Source of the DNA: Streptosporangium saharense
GTDB taxonomy: Bacteria; Actinomycetota; Actinomycetes; Streptosporangiales; Streptosporangiaceae
Length of the DNA: 64,000 nucleotides
Reading direction: 5' to 3'
Assembly: GCF_014203715.1 (NCBI RefSeq)
Contig: NZ_JACHJP010000003.1
Coordinates: 248,001-312,000 of the forward strand
Part shown: positions 1-7,395 of the stretch, piece after piece
How positions within the stretch are numbered: position 1 is the stretch's first letter
How the letters are laid out: each line of letters starts with the position of its first letter
Program-made: the position numbers and the translations under genes
Notes under the pieces: model-generated
Databases searched by the model: none
Told to the model about the DNA's origin: nothing
The model's input: the letters and a program-made list of their open reading frames with translations, nothing else

Positions 1-897
1 GAGGCGGAGGCCGCCCGGGTCACCGGGGCTGGAGCCGTGCCGGTTTCTGCTCCGGAGACGAAGGCCGCACCGGTTCCAGGGGCTGGCGCTGTTCCCGAGG
101 CGAAGGCCGTACCGGCTCCAGGAGCTGGTGCCGTTTCTGAGGTGGAGACCGCTCCGGCTCCCGGGGCGAAGGCCGTACTGGACGTCTCCTTTTCTGAGGT
201 TGGGGCCGGTGGCGTCTCAGACGCGGAGACCTTCCCGACCGCCTCCGCGACCACCGGCACCGGCTGGCGCCCGCCGACCACCACGGCGACCTCACTGCTG
301 CTGCTCAGGCACGGAGAGACCCCGATGTCCGTGGAACGCAGGTTCTCCGGCCTTGGCGACCCCGAGCTCACCCCCAACGGCCTCGCCCAGGCGCGGGCCG
401 CCGCGGCCAGGCTGACGCGGGAGCCGTACGGCGTGCAGGTGGTTGTCAGCTCGCCGCTGAGGCGGGCCCTCGTCACCGCCGAGACCGTGGCCGCCGGGCT
501 GGGCCTCGACGTCGTCGTGGAACCCGAACTCAGGGAGGCCGACTTCGGCGCCTGGGAGGGCCACACGTTCACCGAGATCCAGCGACGCTGGCCGGACGAG
601 CTGGCCACGTGGCTGGCGGACCCGTCCGCCGCGCCGCCGGGTGGGGAGAGTTTCGGGGATGCGGCGCGGCGGGTCCAGGTGATCGGGGACCGGCTGGTCG
701 AGCGTTACGAGGGCAGGACGGTTCTCGTCGTCTCCCACGTCACGCCGATCAAGATGCTGCTGAGGTCCGCGCTGCTGGCTCCCCTCGCCGCGCTGTACCG
801 CATGCATCTCGACCTGGCCTCACTGTCCCTGATCGAGTACTACGCCGACGGGCCCGCCGTGGTGAAGGCGTTCAACGACACCTCTCACCTGCGCTGA
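1..897 (+). CDS. Bifunctional RNase H/acid phosphatase, C-terminal part (5' truncated by window)
   Basis: The frame is open from base 1, so the N-terminal RNase H domain presumably lies upstream. What is visible is an Ala/Pro/Gly/Glu linker of about 85 residues with imperfect PGAGAV(P/S)E repeats, then a histidine phosphatase domain. That domain starts with LLLLRHGETP (RHG catalytic motif) and includes SSPLRRALVTAE, the GAWEG segment and VVSHVTPIK, which carries the second catalytic histidine. Actinobacterial homologues (Rv2228c type) join RNase HI to an alpha-ribazole phosphatase/phosphoglycerate mutase-like domain. The RNase H half is inferred from that architecture and is not seen here. 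RNase P RNA follows about 160 bp downstream. Confidence 0.85.
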   Translation, partial: EAEAARVTGAGAVPVSAPETKAAPVPGAGAVPEAKAVPAPGAGAVSEVETAPAPGAKAVLDVSFSEVGAGGVSDAETFPTASATTGTGWRPPTTTATSLLLLRHGETPMSVERRFSGLGDPELTPNGLAQARAAAARLTREPYGVQVVVSSPLRRALVTAETVAAGLGLDVVVEPELREADFGAWEGHTFTEIQRRWPDELATWLADPSAAPPGGESFGDAARRVQVIGDRLVERYEGRTVLVVSHVTPIKMLLRSALLAPLAALYRMHLDLASLSLIEYYADGPAVVKAFNDTSHLR

Positions 898-1054
898 CCC
901 ACACCCCTCCCCGGGCGGTACGGCCGGGCGGCCCCGTCGGCGGCCTCCGGTCGCCCCGGTTGCCTGATCACATCCCACCCGGTCCCACTTGTCGCCCGGT
1001 TGGAGACCACTTGGGAACCGGCGGGCTCCGGGACACCGGTAGGCTTTGGGATAC

Positions 1055-1450
1055 GGCGGACGAGCCGGCCGGGCGGCCGCGTCGGGTCTGTGAGGACCCG
1101 CCGAGGAAGGTCCGGGCTCCACAGGGCAGGGTGGTCGGTAACGCCGACCCGGGGTGACCCGCGGGACAGTGCCACAGAAAACAAACCGCCCCCTTCGCGG
1201 GGGTAAGGGTGAAACGGTGGTGTAAGAGACCACCAGCGCCCACGGTGACGTGGGCGGCTAGGTAAACCCCACCCGGAGCAAGGTCAAGAAGGGACGCTCT
1301 CCGGAGCGTCCCGCGCGCGACGTCTGAGGGCTGCCCGCCCGAGCCGCGCGGGTAGACCGCTCGAGACCGGCGGCAACGCCGGCCCTAGATGGATGGTCGC
1401 CCCTTCAGCAATGAAGGACAAAACCCGGCCTACAGGCCGACTCGTCCGCC
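1055..1450 (+). ncRNA. rnpB: RNase P RNA, bacterial type A
   Basis: Catalytic RNA of RNase P, which matures tRNA 5' ends. Conserved blocks appear in order: GAGGAAGGTCCGGGCTCCAC near 1101, the ACAGAAA segment near 1173, GGGTAAGGGTGAAACGGTG near 1202, the GGCGGCAACGCCGGCC hairpin with CTAGATGGATGG near 1368-1395, and ACAAAACCCGGCCTACAGG near 1419. Helix P1 closes the molecule: 1055-1064 (GGCGGACGAG) pairs exactly with 1441-1450 (CTCGTCCGCC), which sets the ends. A -10-like TAGGCT lies at 1040-1045, just upstream. Length is normal for actinobacteria. Confidence 0.95.
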
Positions 1451-1461
1451 CTCTGGCGCAT

Positions 1462-1497
1462 GCACGGAATGATCAATAAAGATCGCTCATTCTGTGC
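1462..1497. repeat. Long stem-loop downstream of rnpB
   Basis: GCACGGAATGATC (1462-1474) and GATCGCTCATTCTGTGC (1481-1497) form a stem of about 15 bp with one mismatch and a 2-nt bulge around an AATAAA loop. It lies 12 nt after the last rnpB helix. No U-tract follows, so it may be a processing or stability element, or an operator, rather than a classical terminator. Confidence 0.5.
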
Positions 1498-1569
1498 TGG
1501 ATTACCAAGCCGAAATGGCGACATCCCTAGATGACGACCACTCTTTTAAAGCGATGTCTTCCGAACTGG

Positions 1570-1944
1570 TCATCTCCGCATGAAGGGGACCACGTAGGAG
1601 GGCCGCTGACCGTTCATCGCCTCTGTCAGGTTGTCTTCGATCAGGCTGAGAGCGAGGGCGTTGCCCGCTCGGTGCGGGCCCCAGCCGTGGCGGAGAGCCC
1701 TGCGGATGGTCGCCGAAACAAGTGCGGGCCTTACGGCCATCGCTCGCTCCCCGAGCCAGGCGTCCGGCCGGGAGCAGGGAAGTGACACCAGGAGGACGCG
1801 CCCCGGCCCATCGGCCAGTTCCACCGCGAAGGTCAGAGGTCCCCAACTGTTCGCCTGGCAGTACGTGGGCTTACGACGGATCCGCCAGCGGTAGGTGACG
1901 CCGTTGACCGTGATGAGTCGCGAACCCTTCTTGGGGATCGACAC
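1570..1944 (-). CDS. Conserved hypothetical protein, 124 aa
   Basis: Small soluble protein with a KKGSRLITVNGVTYRWRIRR start, a beta-rich centre (FAVELADGPGRVLLVSLP) and a C-terminal helix (SATIRRALRHGWGP). It resembles small orphan proteins seen in actinobacteria, but I cannot assign a function. The start is a GTG preceded by AGGAGG with 7-nt spacing on the minus strand. A longer frame reaches further upstream but has no ribosome-binding site. It is alone on its strand and points toward rnpB. No membrane segment or catalytic motif is visible. Confidence 0.6.
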   Translation of the reverse strand: MSIPKKGSRLITVNGVTYRWRIRRKPTYCQANSWGPLTFAVELADGPGRVLLVSLPCSRPDAWLGERAMAVRPALVSATIRRALRHGWGPHRAGNALALSLIEDNLTEAMNGQRPSYVVPFMRR

Positions 1945-2273
1945 GGGGCGGCCTCCTGTTCTGTTCCGTGGGAAAGCCGAAACCAGTGACAAGCGACGCG
2001 ATACGCCCGCAAGCGTAATTCCTTCTCAGTGGCATGATCGAGCCGTTTTCTCAGGTGGCCCGATCCGGGGCCGGAGATCACCCAGATCTACGAGGGCAGG
2101 GCGCAACGAGGGCACATGGGGGTGTGAGACGACCGGAAGTACGGAGAAGCGATGAAGGGGTCGGAGCGCAGGTCAGGCTCCACCCCGCGATGTCGGCCCA
2201 GGTCTCAACTGCCACCCTTGCTGAAGTGCTGGTAGTCCCGTCCCCCGTGCCAGGAAGAGAACACCTCAGGAGG

Positions 2274-2972
2274 ATGTCACTGGCATCCGATTGGATGAGG
2301 CTCATGACCGCTCATGATGTGGCCCGGCTGCTGCCCGATGTCCCGATGCTCCGCGACCTGTGCCGGTCCATGGCAGTACTGGAGGCCGTTCTGAGTCCGG
2401 ACTGGGGGAGCCGCTACCACTCCTTTGACGCGGGGTGGAGCCCCGGGGAGGAGATGGCCTCGATGCGCAACGGTTCCGGAGACGAATACTCCATCGTCTT
2501 CTCGGCGGCGGGTGTCTACATTTGTGGCTTCGACCATGAGGCGGTGATGAGCCCGTACGGCAACGACGGCCCTTGGCCAGGAGTGCTCGACTCTGTCCCC
2601 GAGGTCTTCCGCCACTATGTGGCCGAGCCCGCGTTCTGCGACGAGGATGGCATGCCGGTCGTGACCGCCTGCCTGTGGCGCGAGACTGGCGACGACCGCT
2701 GGCGGGTGGGCGAGATCGACTACCCGGACGGCACAAGCGACCCCGATGGAGCGTCATACCTGTTCGCGAGGCTCGTCGATCCGTCTCCGGAGACGTTCCG
2801 GCGGTTCGCCGAGGACTACTACGAGGTGCCCGTGGATCTCGACGCGGTGCGGCACGTCTACGCCCTCCACCCGCTGACACAGGCGGTGGTAACCGCGCTG
2901 AACGCCGACCTCACCATGAAGGATCTCGCCGACGACCTTGTGGCAGTCCGGTATCCGTCCGTCGCCGGTTGA
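2274..2972 (+). CDS. Hypothetical protein, about 232 aa
   Basis: Acidic soluble protein without recognisable catalytic motifs. It has an N-terminal helix (ARLLPDVPMLRDLCRSMAVLEAVL), a mixed centre (DEYSIVFSAAGVYICGFDHEA) and a helical C-terminus (PLTQAVVTALNADLTMKDL). Such proteins appear as uncharacterised actinobacterial orphans. The start is uncertain: ATG 2274 directly abuts AGGAGG (2268-2273), while ATG 2295 or 2304 lies further away. The HAD pseudogene begins 12 nt downstream, so the two probably formed an operon. Confidence 0.55.
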   Translation: MSLASDWMRLMTAHDVARLLPDVPMLRDLCRSMAVLEAVLSPDWGSRYHSFDAGWSPGEEMASMRNGSGDEYSIVFSAAGVYICGFDHEAVMSPYGNDGPWPGVLDSVPEVFRHYVAEPAFCDEDGMPVVTACLWRETGDDRWRVGEIDYPDGTSDPDGASYLFARLVDPSPETFRRFAEDYYEVPVDLDAVRHVYALHPLTQAVVTALNADLTMKDLADDLVAVRYPSVAG

Positions 2973-2983
2973 GAAGGGTGGCG

Positions 2984-3611
2984 ATGCGTAACGGCTTGCG
3001 CTCTTCGATCTGGACAACACACTCGTGAACCTGGACGAGGCGTTCCGGATATGGGCTGCGGAGTTCGCCGATGAGCACGGTCTTGGGCATGAGGCGGTTG
3101 ACCGACTGGTCGCTTTCGACCGGGTCGGCTACCCGCATCGCGAAGTCTTCTTCGGTAAGGTCCGTGTTTCGGCGTCGATCGAGGAACTGTGGGGCCGCTA
3201 CCGCGAGCGCATGCCGTACCTGGCTCGCTGTCGTCCCGAGGCGGTGGAGGGACTGGCGCGGCTCCGCGCTGCCGGATGGAGGGTGGCCATCGTCACCAAC
3301 GGGACAGCGGACAATCAGCTCGGCAAGACCCAGTAGACGGGACTGGCCGAAGCCGTCGACGCCTATGCGCTTTCCGGACTTGAAGGCATCCGTAAACCTG
3401 ACGTCGGTCTCTTCGAGATCGCCGCCAAGCGGTGCGGCATGGCCCTTGCGGATGGGGGATGGATGGTCGGTGATCACCTCGTCAAGGACATCGCTGCGGG
3501 CCTCCGTACCATCGGATCGACCGAGGGATGCGGCCGGACCAGGAGGACGGGGTGGACCACGTCGTCACAGACGTGCTTCAGGCGATGGAGATTCTCCTAG
3601 CGGACCGGTGA
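2984..3611 (+). pseudogene. HAD-superfamily hydrolase, three inactivating lesions
   Basis: Joining three frames gives a HAD phosphatase: MRNGL / ALFDLDNTLVNLDEAF (motif I DLDNT), AGWRVAIVTNGTADNQ (motif II), GIRKPDVGLFEIAAKRCG (motif III Lys) and GGWMVGDHLVKDIAAG (motif IV region). A one-base loss near 2998 separates the ATG from motif I. A TAG at 3334-3336 follows GKTQ. A further frameshift near 3512 separates LRTIG from the tail IDRGMRPDQEDGVDHVV, which ends at TGA 3609-3611. The ribosome-binding site GAGAAGGG precedes ATG 2984. An active phosphatase is very unlikely. Sequencing error could explain one lesion but hardly all three. Confidence 0.85.
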
Positions 3612-3973
3612 CCTGTCCAGAGGTCGAGGTAGCGCGAACCGCAATCTTGTTAACGCGGATCCTAACAACAGATCTGGGCGGACCTGGGCGACCATGGACC
3701 GAGGGGCCCTGTAAGAGTCCGCCTCATCAGGCCGCGAAGGTAGCGGTAGACAGTCCTGGACGGTCGTGATCTAACTCGTAATGAAGTGTTCAGAACCTAA
3801 GTTGAAGATCGCCGATGCCAGACCTATTCGAGTTATTGGCTGCTACGGCCCCTTCTTCGTCTGATGCTGTCACTGGAGACCCCGGCGGAGCGACAGCAGT
3901 AGTGACGCAACGTCGCGTAGGTCGAGCACGCTCGTCGCCGTATGCTGAGCCGACTACCAGGCATTACCTGTGG
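3612..3973. other. Gene-free stretch with an operator-like inverted repeat
   Basis: I see no convincing gene in these 360 bases. At 3647-3668, TTGTTA and TAACAA form a perfect 6-bp inverted repeat with a 10-bp spacer. This is a shape typical of dimeric regulator sites, but the short arms could be chance. Composition is lower in GC than in the core genes. Confidence 0.35.
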
Positions 3974-4687
3974 TTACATCATGCCGCCAAGCCTCCGGAG
4001 CTTTTCATCAAGGGAACGTAGGACGCCGGGGAGCGTCTCTGCTGCGTACGATAAGGACGCCGCAGTTCTGCTGAGATTGTTTCCGTCGAACACTTCCGCT
4101 GCATAGGCAAGGCGGCTCGCTGTGAGATTGTCCACCCCTACGGCGGCGTTGTTCATCACTGAGATAATCTGCCTCAACTCTTGTAAGGCGTCTATGTTGA
4201 GACTACCTGTCCGTTCCAGTTGCTCAGCAATGCGCTCAAGGCGAACCACGGGTGGCTCAAATGCTTCTACCAGCAAGGCTTCGATCAGTTCGTCGGTCAT
4301 TGGATTGCTGATGCGCGCGAGGTGTTTGCCGTGCTCTCCTTCGTGCTTGCGTTTCCATTCAATCAGGAGCTCGGGCGGGTAGAGATCCGCACCTGTTTTC
4401 TGGTCATCAACCTCTGCATGATGCGCCAGGCATAGGAGTATTAGATTGCGAAAGGAGTCTCTTTCCTGCTCCTCTTCGAGGGTACTGCAGGGGCGATGAC
4501 GTGCGGATCCAGGTTGCACGCCATAGATGTGAGCAATCTGGGCGTTCTTCTTGTAGACACCAGGTCTGACTTCGAAAATCACTGGAAAGGGGCAATCTGG
4601 GGCATAGCACCGTCCGTTGCTAAGCGCCCAGAGCGCCGCCTGTATGGGGGCTGGAATATTCTTTCGCCTGTCGCGCTTCTCGACCAT
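3974..4687 (-). CDS. HNH endonuclease-like protein, 237 aa
   Basis: Residues 20-95 form an HNH/treble-clef nuclease module. C27 and C32 (CYAPDC) plus C86 and H89/H90 (NLILLCLAHHAEVDD) supply the zinc site, AHIYG at 52-56 carries the general-base histidine (H53), and N81 is the central Asn. The C-terminal 130 residues are helical with no assigned domain (MTDELIEALLVEAFEPPVVRL onward) and may be an oligomerisation or sensor part. The base composition is visibly less GC-rich than that of core genes and the neighbours are decayed, which suggests acquired DNA. A role in defence or in a mobile element is possible but not shown. Confidence 0.75.
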   Translation of the reverse strand: MVEKRDRRKNIPAPIQAALWALSNGRCYAPDCPFPVIFEVRPGVYKKNAQIAHIYGVQPGSARHRPCSTLEEEQERDSFRNLILLCLAHHAEVDDQKTGADLYPPELLIEWKRKHEGEHGKHLARISNPMTDELIEALLVEAFEPPVVRLERIAEQLERTGSLNIDALQELRQIISVMNNAAVGVDNLTASRLAYAAEVFDGNNLSRTAASLSYAAETLPGVLRSLDEKLRRLGGMM

Positions 4688-4760
4688 GCCCAGAGACTAG
4701 GTCGCCTGGCGAGCTTCGTAAAGACAGCCGAGCGGTGGCAGCGCGTTCGCCTTTCACCCC

Positions 4761-5653
4761 TTACTTGGCGAGCTCGCTACAGGCAATCCGCTCCAGGAAG
4801 TCGGCCTTACTGACTATCTCTATATGGCGACCTTTCGCGAGGAGTTCTTCAGCCCTCCTGCTCTCGTCGTACCTTGGCGGGGTCCTGGGCGCCGATTACC
4901 AGGACGTTAGTCTTGCGGGTCGCGCCGGCTGCGGGCTGGCCACCAACCTCGGCAAGGTGGGTATGAGCTTCCTTGCGGCCCAGGCTGAACGGCGTGCCGG
5001 TGAAGCGGACTGTTAGTCCGTCGGGGTTCGCATCGGGTATGGAAGCACGTGCGTTGCTGTTTGCGCTCTGACATCGTGACCAGGAGTCCACGGAAAGCCG
5101 CCCCATCTGGATCTCGCAGCTGGCGAGAAGATCATGAAGCGTAGTGGCCTCATGTATACGCAGAGTGTCGAGCATAATCTCGGCGGCAGCGCGGGCGTCG
5201 GCACCAGCTTTGTGATGACGTAGTCCATGCTGCCTGCAGCATGGACTACGTAGGGAAAGCTATGCAAGGAAAGGATCCAGGTTTGTCTTGCGACGACTAG
5301 AGAGCAGACATAGCTAATGTCCGGCCATGGGATGTTTGATGTGGTGTAGGCTTCCCGGAGAACGTCGAGGTCGAAGGCAGCATTGTGGGCAACAAGCGGT
5401 CGCCTGCTCACGAATGCAAGGATCTTCTGAAAGGTCTCTTCCCAAGTGGTTGCATTCTCCCGTTGCTCTCGCTGATCCCGCGTAAGCCCACGTTGAAGGG
5501 GACGGAGCAGGAGTATCTTGCGGGTGGATGAATCAAGGTATTGAAGGACTCACTAATCCTCCCTGCCTCGACGCTCACCATACCAACCGCGTACGGGCCC
5601 CTGCGGTGTGAGTTTGCGGTCTTGAAGACGATCGCAACCCAAAAGTCGTTCAT
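4761..5653 (-). pseudogene. DEDDh exonuclease-BRCT protein, multiply frameshifted
   Basis: Fragments in successive frames spell a DnaQ-like exonuclease followed by BRCT. They run MNDFWVAIVFKTANSHRRG ... VPFNVGLRGISESN, then ENATTWEETFQKILAFVSRR with the exo II motif VAHNAAFDLDVLREA, then RHHKAGADARAAAEIMLD (exo III H and D), then the BRCT segment DGLTVRFTGTPFSLGRKEA, then RRAEELLAKGRHIEIVSK, with the stop at 4761-4763. At least three frame changes are needed: near 5450, at the palindrome 5218-5251, and near 4860. The exo I motif reads VFK where DFE is expected, so two catalytic acidic residues are also lost. An intact relative lies at 9745. Confidence 0.85.
5218..5251. repeat. Perfect 34-bp palindrome inside the exonuclease pseudogene
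   Basis: ACGTAGTCCATGCTGC (5218-5233), a 2-nt centre (CT), and its exact reverse complement (5236-5251). It sits exactly where the reading frame changes between the PYVVHAAG and RHHKAGADA segments. That fits a templated quasipalindrome correction that destroyed the coding sequence. Confidence 0.9.
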
Positions 5654-5860
5654 CTTGTTCCTCGGAAAGAAGGCTCTTCCCTTGATTCGGATACGTCAGC
5701 TTGTGTCGCTATTGCCGCCGATGGAGGGCCGCTTGGACCCACGAGAATGGTCAGCGGCTCGACTCTGCCCCTGGCCGTCAGCGTCGACCAGCAAGAACGC
5801 CCCGAAGCGACTACCACTCCGGGGTGTTTTCGTTCTGTTTACGGAAAATCTGGATCGGAT

Positions 5861-6853
5861 TTAGGTGTCTACCTCATAGCGGTACCAGCGCCGTGGATCC
5901 CCGTCCTCGTGTAGCCACAGCGTCCCGTCTCTGCCGATTTTCCCTCGCGCCCAGCCGGTCGGGTTTCGGTCGTCTGGTAACAGCAGGTGCTCGCGTTCCG
6001 TTTCGGTGACGACTCCGTCCTGCCGGAGGGCTCTGCGGATCTCCCAGCGGAATCCGCGGCGCGCTCGGTGCTGGTCGAAGAAGGCAAGCTCGGAACCGGA
6101 GACGGCCAGGCCGCTGCATCGGGTGACAGGGTTCGGTGTGATGCTCCGGACGCCGTCAGCGTCGATCTCGATCAGTGGAAAGTCGGTGTAGGGGCACGCA
6201 TGGATCACGTCGTGGCCGACGTTCAGTGCGTAGCAGTCGCACCAGAAGACACCTGGAGTGTGGGACGGCGCCATCCAGGGCGGGCCGCCGTCGCTGTTCC
6301 AGCGCGCCAGACCGATCATGCAACCGTAGGAGCGGGTGCCGTCCAGATTGGGGGACCAGTAGTTCGACTCGTCGAAGTAGCTGGTCCAGATGTTGCCTTG
6401 GGCATCTGTCATGAGCTGCTCGATGCCGTCACTGGCGTAGAAGGCCGACCGGGTCTGCCCGCCTTCGTCGATTGCCCGGACGTTGTCGGTGAGGTGTAGT
6501 TCGTCCTCGGGAACCGATTTCTGATAGCGCTCGAAGTCGATGCCCACGGGCTCACAGCGGGCGGCGACCAGCACGACACCGTCGCCGAGGGTGTCGATGT
6601 GGGTGAACCGTAGGACGAGCTCTGTCAGCGGGATCTCGTGGGTCTCGACTTCGTCGCAGATGACGGCGATCGCGTCGTAACGTGGGGGAGGCCGGAGCTT
6701 GGAGGATCGCGGGATGGGAGTGAAGCCCTGGGCGGGGTCGGCGACCAGGGCGACCAGTCGGCCGCGGTGGTCGATGGTCGAGGCCAGGACCTCGTAGCGG
6801 GCGTAGCGGCCGGGAAGCGTCGCGTGCAGTGCGAGCCGACGATCAGCGGCCAT
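5861..6853 (-). CDS. Hypothetical protein, 330 aa, probable beta-propeller-like fold
   Basis: Soluble protein with repeated beta-rich segments spaced like propeller blades (RGRLVALVADPAQ, GDGVVLVAARCEP, DAQGNIWTSYFDES, SGLAVSGSELAFFD, GRDGTLWLHEDGD). No signal peptide, membrane segment or catalytic signature is visible. Comparable uncharacterised proteins occur in actinomycetes. The ATG is preceded by AAGAAAGG at short spacing. It is isolated, between the exonuclease pseudogene and a recombinase remnant, so it may be part of the accessory region. Confidence 0.65.
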   Translation of the reverse strand: MAADRRLALHATLPGRYARYEVLASTIDHRGRLVALVADPAQGFTPIPRSSKLRPPPRYDAIAVICDEVETHEIPLTELVLRFTHIDTLGDGVVLVAARCEPVGIDFERYQKSVPEDELHLTDNVRAIDEGGQTRSAFYASDGIEQLMTDAQGNIWTSYFDESNYWSPNLDGTRSYGCMIGLARWNSDGGPPWMAPSHTPGVFWCDCYALNVGHDVIHACPYTDFPLIEIDADGVRSITPNPVTRCSGLAVSGSELAFFDQHRARRGFRWEIRRALRQDGVVTETEREHLLLPDDRNPTGWARGKIGRDGTLWLHEDGDPRRWYRYEVDT

Positions 6854-7022
6854 GGGCCTTTCTTGTTGTCATCCGTCGATGATCGCACACGAGGCGGCGC
6901 TGGGTCGTCGATGCGTGTGACTCCACATTCAAGAGCGACCGGTGGGCCAACAAGGTCAACCTGCATCGGGAGTTGTTCCGCACCACGCACGTAGAGGTCG
7001 GAGTGGAGTGGCGGCAGTCGGT

Positions 7023-7182
7023 TCACGCAGCGGTTAGGGAAACGACATGGCCCTTCTCGGCGAATGCCGTACTGGCGAAGGCGGGCCGTAGACCATGGAA
7101 GGTCATTCCACCGGCAACCCGCCCGCGAGGGCCGAGGGCTTGAGGATGTCGGCGTTGAAGTAGTCCTGTGCATAAAGCATGT
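7023..7182 (-). pseudogene. Remnant of a tyrosine recombinase/integrase C-terminus
   Basis: Two frames read LYAQDYFNADILKPSALAGG then, after a shift, GMTFHGLRPAFASTAFAEKG. This parallels the catalytic box II of tyrosine recombinases (TFHDLRHTxAS). The catalytic H-x-x-R appears as HGLR, the following His is replaced by Pro, and the tyrosine-bearing end is missing. No other part of the gene is convincing between 6854 and 7395, so only a scar remains. The identification rests on about 45 residues. Confidence 0.5.
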
Positions 7183-7395
7183 TCGAGCATGGGAGCTCCC
7201 GTAGCCGGAGCCGGTTCGATCCGACCACGGAGTCGATGCCTTGTCGCGGATGGCCATCGTTGGAACAAATCACGGACATCTCATGAGTGGCTGAGGTAGG
7301 CCTGAGTTGAGCAAGTGAGACGTTTGATCAACTTGGCGGGACTCGTTAGGGTTGGGCGCTTTCGCTGATCATTTCCTCCTCCCAGGAGTTCCCCC

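Noticed and set aside
3815..4021. 68-aa frame overlapping the end of the HNH gene
   Set aside because: Low-complexity, no ribosome-binding site, no similarity I recognise.
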